Assembly (NCBI GenBank): GCA_027625915.1
Contig: JANTQA010000048.1
Coordinates: 3,844,001 to 3,908,000 of the forward strand
Reading direction: 5' to 3'
Source of the DNA: Anaeramoeba flamelloides
Lineage: Eukaryota; Metamonada; Anaeramoebidae
DNA: 64,000 nucleotides
Below are positions 1-10,030 of this stretch, in pieces. Under the pieces are notes generated by a model. That model was given only the letters and a program-made list of their open reading frames with translations, was not told the origin of the DNA and ran no database searches. The translations under genes were made by a program, and so were the position numbers. Within the stretch, counting starts at the first letter, position 1. Each line of letters opens with the position of its first letter.

Positions 1-345
1 TATTTGTATTGTTCTTTTCAAAAAATTTGGATTTTCTACAATTTAAGAAATAAAATAATCTACCAAAATATAATATAATCTTTTTTATTTTCATACCCAC
101 AACAATTAAAAACCATTAAAAACTTTTCATACAGTTGAAAATAATCATAAAACTCTTCAAAAATAGAAAAAGATTCAAATTAACCATTTTTGACAATTAA
201 TAAAGTATCTCTTTATTGATCTTCTTGAATAATAACAACATATTTGAATCTTTTGATGAATATATAATTGAATTTTTAGGAATTAAGGAAAAGAATAGGT
301 ATTAAAAACTCATCCCTAAATATTAATAATGATAATAAAAATAGA
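1..345 (+). mobile_element. LINE 3' end fragment (ORF2 C-terminus plus 3' tail)
   Basis: The reading frame around 205-300 encodes NNIFESFDEYIIEFLGIK followed by a stop, which aligns with the C-terminal ..FIFESLTKFLNHNLGIR of the LINE copy at 4615-4981. It is followed by a degenerate copy of the conserved 3' terminus (ggtattaaaaactcatccc, then a TAATAATGATAATAA tail). The stretch 20-190 is also repeated at about 47345-47500. It is cut by the window start, so its full extent is unknown. Confidence 0.55.
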
Positions 346-656
346 AATAATGCTTCTTATTTGAAATGAAATAAACTATTAAACGATATAAAATTGGTAG
401 AAAAAAAATATAAAATTAATTAAATATATTGTAAAGGTATGTAATTATTATTAAAAAAGAAGAAGTGGAAGAGGAAATTATAAAAGTATATGATCAAAAA
501 TTGCTTTTTCAATAATCAAAAAAAAAATAATAATAATAATAATAATTTGATATTTAAAAACTAATTTAAATATATTTTTTATATTCATTAAATAATTTTA
601 ATTGAAGAATAATACATCGAAATATAACAGAATATATATATATATATATATATATA
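346..656. other. Gene-free spacer with an AT dinucleotide run
   Basis: AT-rich spacer between a LINE tail and the stop codon of the kinase gene. It ends in a (TA)n run at about 632-657 that touches the stop codon. Nothing else is recognisable. Confidence 0.5.
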
Positions 657-3600
657 TTATTTTTTCACTTTTGTTCTATTATAGTCTTTAAGAGAATTTA
701 TCATTGATGTTCTTGTTTTTTTCATAATCTGTGATTCTTTCTCAGGATCCTTTTTTGAAGTGGAATTTGGTACTTTTTTTGGTGTTTGTTGTAGTTTTCT
801 TTTTCTATTATTATTATCGAATATATTTAAATTTTCATTTGGTTTTTTAATACAACCAATTATTTTAATGGAATTTTTTTTCCCATTTTTATTTTTTATT
901 AAATTTTGAATATTATTTGGATTATTTTTAATTTTATTTGGATTTTTATTTCGGATAGCAATGTTTTCTTTCTTTTTATCGTCAGTAGTATCCCTTTTTA
1001 TTTTTATTCCGTTGACGTTTTTATTTTTCTTTTCAATATCAGTTGTCTTATTGGTTTTCAATTTATTTTCAATTCCTTGATTTACCTTTTTCTCTTTCAA
1101 ACTTTCTTTCACCCTTCCCCTTTCTCTCTCTCTTTCCTTATAAATTTGATTTTTATTTTCAAATTTTTCTTTTTCAGTTTCCTTTTCCTGACCTTCAATA
1201 TTATTCTTTTTTATGTTAAGTACTTCATTTCCTATTTTTGTACCAATTTTATTTACATTTTCCTTATCTGATTTTAAAATTTCAATTTGGTTACCATCAG
1301 TTTGATTAATATCGATGATTCTTTCATTTTGATTTAAAATCCAGGGATGGTTTAAAGATTCTTTGATAGTAATTCTTTTTTTAACATCGACTGTGAGTAA
1401 TCTTTTTATAAAATTTTTTGCAGCTATGGAAATATTTTGCCAAGGGTCATTAGGAAAGTCAAAATCCCCTCTTTTTATTTTTAAATATAAATTGGTTTCA
1501 GCACCATCTTCTGGAAATGGTAAGTATCCCGATAATACATTATACATGACAACACCAAGCGACCATAAATCACATTCCGTTCCATATTCGCCACCTTGTA
1601 TGGATTTTATAACCTCTGGTGCTAGAAAGCTCGGAGTGCCAGCAACCTTGTCCATTTTTTGATTTTCTTCAAGTATGGCTGAAACTCCAAAATCAGATAC
1701 TTTGATAAATGTATCCGATTTTTCTGAAGATAATAAAATATTATCAGGTTTTAAATCACGATGTGCGATTCTTTTTGATTGTAAATATTCTATTACATCG
1801 AGTAATTGTTTACAAATAACTCTTGATTTTTCTTCTGAATACCTCCCATTTTCTAAAATTTTCTTAGATAGTTGCCCCCCTTTTGCACTATTATTCGATT
1901 TTTTTTTATTTGTTTATTGGTTTATTTTATTTGTTTATTGGTTTATTGGTTAATTGTTGATTAATATTTTGGGCGATTTAAAGAATAAAATAAAATTGTT
2001 AAGAAATAAACAGTCTTAAGGAAATAATTGCTTAAGGTTTTTTCACATAAAAATATTAATAGAATAACAACAAAATGAAAAATTTTCATTTTGGATTTTA
2101 AAAAATCAGTAAAACGAATATTTTAAAAATATTGATTAGTTCATTTTCATTTAATATTTACTAATTGATTGATTGATTTTATTTGAAGGAGGCAAACTTC
2201 CTATTTTTTTCTAAAAGGTAAAATAAATAAAAAGTATTTTTAAATTTAAATTAGGTGAAAAGAATAAATTTTCCATTTAATTAAAAATCGAAGTTTTCAA
2301 GTTCGTAATTGATGGAAATAATAACAGGTTTTTTTTAGTAAAAATAGATAATTTTTAAATGGAGAATTATCTTCTTCAAGTCTTTCAATTATTTTTGGAA
2401 AAAGAAATGTAATTCTGATATATATGTATGTACAGATGTAAAAAAAGCAATGAAGAGAGGAGGAGAAAAAGAGAGAGAAAAAAAAATAAAAAAGAGAGAA
2501 AAAAACAATGTTAAAATAATAATGGGATTTTATTATTATAAAATTGATCTTAAGGAATCGATCGAATAAAAAAAAAACATGAAGATCCAAAAAAACCACT
2601 TGAAGATCCATCATTATTAGCAATAGACATTATAAAGAGACTGTCTTTTTTATTTTTTTGTGTTGGTTATTTTTGCTTTGATTTTTTCAATTGAATTTGT
2701 TTTAATAGATTTTTTCCTCTTTCGAATTATTTCTTTAACTTTTATATTAAAGGCATACCCATATGAAATAGCCTAAATTTTCTCGAAATTTTTGATGTTT
2801 TTTTTGATTTTTAACAACATGGGCAAAATTTACTGTTGTTTTCCCTTCGACATTATGAATATCTATTTAAATCATTATTTAAAAGCTCAAAATTTTAGGA
2901 ATGACCCCATAGATTTCTGATTGGGATACCTTTGTTGTTTAAATCTGTTTTTTTTTTGATTTTTTTAGAATTTTTTGAAAATATTCAGTAGTTTTCTAGA
3001 CTTTATTTTAATTTAGAGAATTTTTGTTATAATTTTTCAGAAGTTTTATTTGACTTCTAAGTATCTGTTTTTTTCATTTGTTTTAATATTTCATATTTGA
3101 TTCCAATTTATATCAATGTTTTCACCCCAAATATCATAAATATCATAATTTATTCAGTAAAGGGGTTGTGGTAAATTCAGTTGTTTTTTTTTTTTTATTT
3201 TTTTAAGCTTAAAATTTCTTTTGTTTATAGTTAAATTAATGAAATCAGCCCACTTTCATCGTGGATTATATTTATTGGTTTACCTTTTTGAACGTATAAT
3301 ATTGATCTTAATCTATGATCAATCCGAATGTTTATACTTTTTAATACATTTTTTGAATAGTTAAAAAAATTTCCTATTAATCCAAAAAAATAATTAAGAT
3401 AACTGCTTTAAATAACCTTAATCCAATTCCAATCAAGAATTGAGAATTTTTGAAAATATATTTATCTCTGTAAAAAGTGTTTTGAGTTTTTTTTTCATTT
3501 TCAAATTATGTGGGTTTTCTTTGCAAGCCAAATACCCTAAATACTTGACTTTAATAAGATTTTTTTGAATAATTAATTTATTTCATATTAGGTGTAATTC

Positions 3601-6600
3601 CAAATTCTCAAATAATTTAATAAAAACAAAGATTCGTAGTTTTATAACATCAATATTTCCTTTCATAATTAAACGAAGTTATCTGCAAACATTTGATTAT
3701 TGATTACTTAAATACATATTTTTTTTTTCAATGAGAAAATGTGTTTTATAACTAAATAAAATCGGAAATATGGATCTCCTTGGTAAACACCTCTTTAATT
3801 ACCATAATAAATTAAAATTATTTTTATAACTTGAAAAAAATATGTTATATAGATGTTATAAAATTATAAAGGGTTATAAAATTCGTTAGAAACCGATTAA
3901 AATACAAATATAAAATGTTATAAAAAATGAATAAAATTTTATCACATTTTACTTTTTTTTTGTTATTGTCGGTATTATAAAAGTTTGGATACACTTTTTG
4001 AGCTGTATTTTTGTTCAAGCAACTTTTTGTTTTAAATACTTTTGAAGGGCAAAGTGTGTTGTTTTGGCAAGTAAGGTTATTTTTCAATTCCATCCTAAAA
4101 ATTGATAAGATTTCAAAGCCAGGATCAAAAAACGTAATTTTATCTCTTAAGGGGTTAGCGTCACCATAGATTTCTCTATAATCAAATTATGTTGAAATTT
4201 GGTTTAAATGATATTAGTGCACCATGGCTCAAATAGTTTCTAAAAAATCTATTATAAATCTTATTACATAATAAATTCTTTCATTTTTTAATAATGATCA
4301 CAAATAAAATTTTGTTTCATTTGAAAAATTTTTTTTAATCTCTTTCCCAAATCTAATAATAGAAACTCAAAAAATAGTATTACAGTAATTAATAATTCAT
4401 ATTTTGAACCTCCAAAAGTAACTTTTATTTTAATTTTTTAATTTCAAAAATTAACTCAATAATCATCAACATAAAAACCCAAAGACAGATTAGTTTTGTT
4501 TTTTTTTTGATAAAGATAATTGTAACATCAATATATTTCCAATATTTCAAAAATAATTGGTCAGAATAATTTATTGGTTAATTATTGAATTTTTTTAAAA
4601 AAATTGAATTTTTTCTGGAACTGCCCAGCCTATGAAAATCTGGAACTGCCCAGCTTATGAAAATAATCGTAAAATCTGGATTTCTGAATTAAAAAAATTT
4701 AACATTTCTAATATATTAAAAAATAATATTATTATTATTTTTGATATTATTAGAAAAAGAGATTCATCATATTTATTAGCCTTAGTGGATAATAAATTTA
4801 TTTTTGAGTCTTTAACAAAATTCCTAAATCACAATTTGGGAATTCGGTGAGTGCATAGGTTTTTTTTTAATTTGAGAAATAAACCGAAAATTTCATAAAT
4901 TTTCTTTTTATTTCTCAAATTAAAAAAAACCTAACGGCAAATAAGAGGAATTAAAAACTCCTCCGTTAAATAATATAAAAAAAAAAAATTGAATTTTTTA
5001 GCCACTTATCTACATTTCACCATAAATTTAAGAAAGATATTTTGCAACTTTGTAGTCTGAATATTGATAATTCAACTATTAAATTTGTGGCAAAATGTAG
5101 ATTGTTTTCTGAAATTGCTGGGTTTTTTACTAATACATAGATCATTGTTAATTGATGAGAAAAAAATATATTACTACTTGACTAATCGATTTTTTAGAGA
5201 CATTAGAAACCATGTAGTACTAATGTTTTTAGGCTCAATAACTACATAGTTAATCTTAGGCTTCTCCTTGGTAGACGCTAATCCCTTAAGGGACCTATAA
5301 CTCTTTTAAATATTTATTTTTACGCAAGTCAACGAGTGCTTATTTTCGCAAATATCCAATTAAGCCTGATAAAAAAAAACCTTTATAAACTTTAGAGGAA
5401 ATAGTTTTCATTTTTAAAAGAATTCATTTGTTTTCAATTTAATTTCCAGTTAAAAAGATCTGGATTATTCTTTGTTTGAATTTTTGTAGCCAGAAAAGAA
5501 AAAGAAAAAGAAAAATTTGTCAAAAATTTTTATTTTTAGGAAATCTCACTTTTAGTATTTTCTGTGAGTTTTTATGAACAAATAGCATTTAAAATTTAAT
5601 CTTATTTTAAAAATACAAGAAAAATAAATCAAATAATTGAACCCTTGAAGATCAGAAAAAATCGATCTTTTATTTTATTTTCAATAATTCATTTAATTTC
5701 TTGAAATTTAAAATCTAAGGTAATTCTTTTTTAAAAATATTAAGAATATAAATAATGAACTTTTATTCTTTAAAATAAGTTATTTGAGAATATCTATTCT
5801 TTTTTTTATTATAATTATTAATTGGAATAAATTCGATTTGTTTAAAAATTTTTAAAAAATTGAGAAATAATAATAAAAAACTATTGATACTTTTAATTTT
5901 GGGTTGTTACTAACTCACTGAAAACAAGTAATATTATGTTATTTATTATTGATTCAAAATAATCAAATTCAAAAGTATTTCTTAAGGTTATAAGTTGAAT
6001 TTTCCAGGTTTTAAAAAAAATATTTTTGGAACAATTTTTGATTTAATGGTTTGATTGTTTGACTCAGATTTTGTTATTTTGTTCTAAACAAAAAGAAAAA
6101 ATTATTTGAATTGTTCTTTGAAACAAAAAAATTATATTTTTTTCAAATCTAAAAGAATTATTATAATTTTTTGAAATTAACTCGATTTTTTATACTGAAT
6201 TATTTCAAAACTTAGTGAGCCTTAATTTTTAAAGTACATTTTTGTACACTTCTTTTGAAATCAATAAGATTTTTTTCTTCTTCAAAAATAAGAATTTTTT
6301 TTAAATAATTTGAAAATATGTTGGATTTTGAACTTTTCAAAAATGAAGAGAGAAAATCGAATCTTGTTTTTAAAAACAATAACAATTTACTGAAAATTGA
6401 ATTTAAAGTGAGTTTTGGGGTTATAGTAACAAGATTTTTACTTTTGTTTTCAATTTCAAGATGTGGTAAAATATTTTTTGAATTTACTATTAAATCACAG
6501 GTAGGACAAATTGTATATTTGCCATTTTTTGAGAAGGTTATTATTACCACAATAATTGTACTATGAGTCATGCTATTTTTGTATCATGTGGATTTTTAAA

Positions 6601-7908
6601 ATCCACGCTATGGAGACAAATTGAATTCTCATCGGCTGTGAGGATTTGAAGATATTGTGACTAGACAATTATTTTGTCTCACACCTGATTTAATAGAAGA
6701 TTTATTTTATTTTGCTTGCCCTTTCAGAGTTTTTTATTTAGCTCTAGTAAATTGATGGAAAGTCGATTTTAAGATTGTCCAATTCAAATTACCAATAAAC
6801 CCGAAATTTTCTAAAGTTTGTACTCCGATCACCTGAACAAATTGTTTTTTTCCATCCAATTTTCTTTGAACTCAAACAAGGTGGACTTTCAACAAGATCT
6901 ACTTCCAATGTCTCAGATAAAGGTAGAAATATAATACAAGTTTTAAAATCAAGTCTTACAGTTCCATTACTATAAATAAATAGTCTTCCTTATCAAAAAC
7001 TTTTTTTAAACCAACAACATTCTTGTGGTTGATTTGATGAAGAATGTTGACTTCACCCATGATCTTATTTTTTTCTTCGCTGTTGGATTCTTGAAACTGC
7101 CTTTTGTCAATAATTTTGATTGCATAACGATCACCAGTCGACTTTTCAATCGCTAAATGTACCGTGGCAAATTGTCCTTTGCCTATTTGCTTTTTTAGAT
7201 CATAGTATTCTGAAATGCATGAATTTGGATTATGACATGGCGGAGCGATGTTATAATTATTAAAATTAAAAGAAGCAACAGACTTTAGTTTAGGATTTGA
7301 ACTATTTTTGGGAGCTACAAAGCTGACAAGATCAGTGTGGAAAAGCCCAGTTTGTTTATTTTTCCCAATTAACTTTTTTGAATATTTTTTTTTGTTTGTT
7401 TTTGGGGTGATTGTTTACAAAAGAGATAAAGAAAAATACTGAGAAAGAATTTGAGAAAATTGTTCCTTCTCTATCAAAGGGGGTATCTCCCAAAATTCGA
7501 AAAAAGAGAAAAAAACATACTCGACCATTCACAAAAGTCCCATTTGTTGAAAAATCTCGAATGATTATGGAATAATTCGACTCATCTTTTTCTTTGTATT
7601 CAATCGTGCAATGTCTACCACTAATTTTGTTATCCAAAATAACAAGGGTCGAAGAAGGGTGTCGGCCAATTGTTACTGTTGAAAAAGAAATATTTTGTTG
7701 GTTATTAAGAGGGAATAAAAATTTTTTAAAAAAAAACATTCTTTGTTATTTTTTTTTTTGACTTATGTTGTTAATTACCTATTTTGTCTTTATAAAGCTG
7801 GACATGTGAAATGTTTTCAGTTTCAGAAATTAATTTCCCATAAAGGTTTGGATCTTGTGGTTCTTCTTCGTCTACTTCACCAACAAGAACAGTTTCAAAA
7901 TCGTCCAT
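657..7908 (-). CDS. FHA-domain Ser/Thr protein kinase, Chk2/Rad53-type (4 exons)
   Basis: Exons on the minus strand: 7908-7779, 7675-7521, 7372-6960 and 1887-657, together 643 codons including the stop (642 aa). All junctions are GT-AG and in phase. FHA domain about residues 36-115: TIGRHPSS, ISGRHC and STNGTFVNG carry the Gly-Arg, Ser-x-x-His and Asn-Gly phosphothreonine-pocket signatures. Kinase domain about 152-420: GKGQFATV loop (159-166), AIK lysine K181, HRDLKPDN (catalytic D277), DFG 298-300, APE 322-324, WSLGV, and HPW near 413. The C-terminal 220 residues are Lys/Asn/Glu-rich and probably disordered. FHA followed by a CAMK-type kinase is the layout of Chk2, Cds1, Rad53 and the amoebozoan fhk kinases, which act in DNA-damage checkpoints; that role is inferred. 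The N-terminus before the FHA is only about 35 residues and lacks an SQ/TQ cluster. Intron 3 (6959-1888) is 5,072 nt; the other two are 103 and 148 nt. Confidence 0.88.
2650..4095 (-). mobile_element. Degenerate LINE reverse-transcriptase region
   Basis: On the minus strand, 3796-3771 encodes RGVYQGDP followed by F-x-F-Y-L-V-I, which is the RGxxQGDPLSPxLF block of non-LTR reverse transcriptases. About 90 nt on, 3692-3671 encodes FADNF (catalytic FADD/YADD equivalent, second Asp changed). Then 3552-3527 encodes KYLGY, the palm-end KYLGxxL motif. Order and direction are right, but stops and frame changes occur throughout and the FADN-to-KYLG spacing is short, so the copy is dead. It lies in the same orientation as the host kinase gene. 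The minus-strand ORF 4093-3845 (82 codons) is probably part of it. Confidence 0.7.
4615..4981 (+). mobile_element. 5'-truncated LINE copy inserted in element A
   Basis: The insert is flanked by an 18-bp duplication, AAAAAAATTGAATTTTTT, at 4597-4614 and 4982-4999. It encodes a 72-codon ORF (4632-4850) with NCPAYENNRKIWISELKK, the C-P-x-Y-x-x-x-R motif found near the C-terminus of many LINE ORF2 proteins. After the stop comes a perfect hairpin (4857-4930), a small terminal hairpin (GAGGAATTAAAAACTCCTC) and an A-rich tail. Its first bases hold a tandem duplication of CTGGAACTGCCCAGC. These are the marks of target-primed retrotransposition. Confidence 0.78.
4857..4930. repeat. Perfect hairpin module in LINE 3' end
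   Basis: The left arm AGGTTTTTTTTTAATTTGAG runs on through AAATAAA; after a loop of about 21 nt the right arm mirrors it, ending AAAACCT. Related hairpins occur near 15796, 15907, 24945, 25158, 25463, 25955, 26050, 35363, 35455 and 62623. Confidence 0.8.
5350..6580 (-). mobile_element. Long repeat H, copy 1 (probable LINE 5' part), with Cys/His ORF
   Basis: This stretch aligns collinearly with 33800-35000 (for example the TTTTTATGA(A/G)CAA segment at 5570 and 34048). The minus-strand ORF 6571-6212 (119 codons) contains ICPTCDLIVNSKNILPHLEI, a Cys-x2-Cys plus His spacing that could bind zinc. The homologous frame in copy 2 keeps LPHLKIEK. As it lies upstream, in sense, of the RT block at 4095-2650, it may be the 5' part of the same LINE split by element A; that is inference. 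Confidence 0.5.
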
Positions 7909-9063
7909 AAGAAAGCTTATTTTTTTATTTTAAACTTTTGAAAAATTAGAAAAAATAACTTAATTTTTTGGTTATTTTGTAACATTCCATATTCTCTTAA
8001 ATTTTGTACAAATAAGCAAATGGTGTGCATTGAATTTTTAAGATTCCCATTTTCTCAAATTAGTGACTGGAGATATTAATATTTGAATTAATAAATGTGG
8101 TAAATTTTTCTGATTTTTAAACTGAGTTTTCAAGGAAGAGACGATAATTTATGATTTAAGTTTCTTTGTTTGGCTTTTTTTGATTTGTATTTTTCTGGGG
8201 TATATTTTGGGTATACTAAGAATCCTAAAAGAAAAGTCAGAATTCTCTTTCGAAAAAAGATAATCAAAAGAAATTTCAAAAACCAGTAGTTATTCCAAAT
8301 AAAAAATGTTTTACCTAATATTCCTTTATTACACTTTTCCTTTTTGTATATTTTTAGTAGTAACTAGAAAATAAAATCGTTTTTCTCAAACTTGAAGTTA
8401 TCTTCCAAAAAAACGACCATTAAATTAAAATATATTTTTAAACAAAATTTTAATCAAAAACAAACCCCTTTTCACTCAAAGTTAATTATTAAATAATTTA
8501 AATTTTACTTTTTTTTTAGGGATTCTACAAATATAGAATTGTTTAGAATTGAGAGAAATTATAAACGTTTTAATAAGAGTTAATATTCATTAAAGAAATA
8601 CCCGAATAAAATAATAATTTTTATCGAAAAGAAATGTAAAAAATTTTGGTAATCTAATCATTAGGAACGTCTCAAGCAAAATTTCTCAATTTCTTTGATA
8701 AATTAAAAATGTTGTTAATAATATTTTTTTTAATAGTAAGTTTATTCATTTTAAAAGTAATTATAAGGCCTCATTTTTCTTAAAGTTAATTTTTATTTTT
8801 CAAATATTTTTTTGTTTTTCAAATTGTGTTTTTTTAAATAAGAAGAAGAAGAAGAAGAAGAAGAACTTTGAAATTAAAATAAAAAAGAAAAAAAATATAA
8901 TAAAATTGACGAAATTAGAAAAAGAATATATGTATATAGGTTATTGAGTCTTTGGCACAATTGAAAACTATAATTATGATAAAAATAATAAAAATCTGTT
9001 TTAACAAATATTTAGAATAAAACGTATTATATTTAATTTACATTGGAAAAATTCATCCCTATT
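7909..9063. other. Gene-free spacer
   Basis: AT-rich sequence upstream of the kinase start. An (AAG)n run lies at about 8840-8864. No coding or repeat match was recognised. Confidence 0.4.
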
Positions 9064-10030
9064 AAGGTATTTCCAATAAAGTGGGGCATTTTTTTTTACA
9101 TTTCATAAAAAATAATCTTTGTTAGTAAGGGTATTCGTTAATTGGCAATACCAAATCAAGTTTAATATTCACAAGAGTAAATATGAATGTTGTAAAAAAT
9201 AGAGTTTTTCTAATTTTTGGGTTAAATAAAGAGTTCCATGAATTTATCCAAATTTTGGTAATAGTAAATCTAATATCTGATTATTTTAGTAGTCTAATAA
9301 TAATTTTAATCAAAAAATCATTTGGTGAATGCCAATCTTTCAATTTTTAAAAAAAATCTATTTTCAAACAAAATTATAGATTTCACCAAACGATTTTAAA
9401 TTGAAAATCCATTCAAACTTAAAAATCAAAACCGATATATCGTTTACTATTACCAAAATTTGATAATTGTATGGAACTCTTTATTTATCCAAAAAATTGG
9501 AAAAACTCCATTTTTTACAACATTCCATATTTACACTTGTGTTTATACAGATTGAATAAATGACTAATGTATTAGATTTAAAATAATTTTAGTTGAAATA
9601 TTTCCAAAAAATGAAAAAAAAAAACAAAATAGCACTTTTTTTCATTAAAACAATGTACAACCAATTTCAATAAAAACCCAGAAATATTGAAATGATACAA
9701 ATGATTTTTTAAACAGTAAAACGTATTTATATGTTTTCAATTCTATTATTGTAATTTTTTGAGATTAAACAAGTTATGAAAACGATTTTTTCGATCAAAA
9801 AGAAAATAATAACATCAATTTTCACCACCTAAAAAAATATCCAGATAAAATCAAGATCCAATAATTTAATATATTCAATTTATGTAATACAATACTAAGA
9901 AAAAATTGAATTGTTATTCAGAATCCGTCAATGGTATTTAATGATTTAATATATTTAAATACTTTTTTAACAATTGGTTTCATAAATATATTTTAAAATA
10001 AATTTTCCCCACTTACTTGAAAATGTCTTG
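9064..10030. mobile_element. MITE family C, copy 1, interrupted by element D
   Basis: The ends are AAGGTATTTCCAATAAAGTGGGGC and its inverted, degraded partner CCCCACTTACTTGAAAATGTCTT. The interior matches the copy at 43993-44572 almost throughout, apart from the extra block 9170-9541 (element D). Partial reverse copies lie at 60770-61262 and about 52740-52900. Confidence 0.75.
9170..9541. mobile_element. MITE family D, copy 1, nested in C
   Basis: Begins CACAAGAGTAAATATG and ends CATATTTACACTTGTG; the long inverted arms make most of the 372 bp foldable. The uninterrupted C copy reads AAGTTTAATATTTATAC here, so D arrived after C and duplicated about 2 bp (TT). A second copy is at 39322-39698. 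Confidence 0.75.

Larger units (their letters stand above)
4147..5289 (+). mobile_element. DNA transposon family A, copy 1 (TTAA-flanked inverted repeats), with LINE insert
   Basis: The ends are TTAA-GGGGTTAGCGTC (4147 on) and GACGCTAATCCC-TTAA (to 5289), an inverted repeat of about 20 bp bounded by TTAA, which fits piggyBac-type target sites. Without the LINE insert (4615-4981) the element is about 760 bp. I see no transposase, so it looks non-autonomous. Other copies: 23740-24446, 28189-29060, 58883-59650 and 61265-61999. Confidence 0.7.
1888..6959 (-). other. Giant intron 3 of the FHA kinase gene, filled with transposon remains
   Basis: The donor GTAAGACTTG follows ..IVMEL and the acceptor ..TCGAATAATAG precedes AKGGQLSK. 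Joining gives ..YLFIVMELAKGGQLSKK, the normal hinge of a kinase, with codon CT|T split across the junction. In between lie, in minus-strand order, a LINE-like segment with a Cys/His ORF (6571-5350), DNA transposon A (5289-4147) carrying a LINE insert, and a degenerate LINE RT block (about 4100-2650). The rest (2650-1888) is AT-rich with no recognisable content. Confidence 0.8.

Noticed and set aside
906-1662. Plus-strand ORFs 906-1271 and 1363-1662
   Set aside because: Antisense shadows of the kinase exon 4 on the minus strand.
7356-7739. 127-codon ORF taken as a complete FHA protein
   Set aside because: Its first 21 and last ~55 codons are intron; the true FHA exon is 7675-7521, joined in phase to its neighbours.
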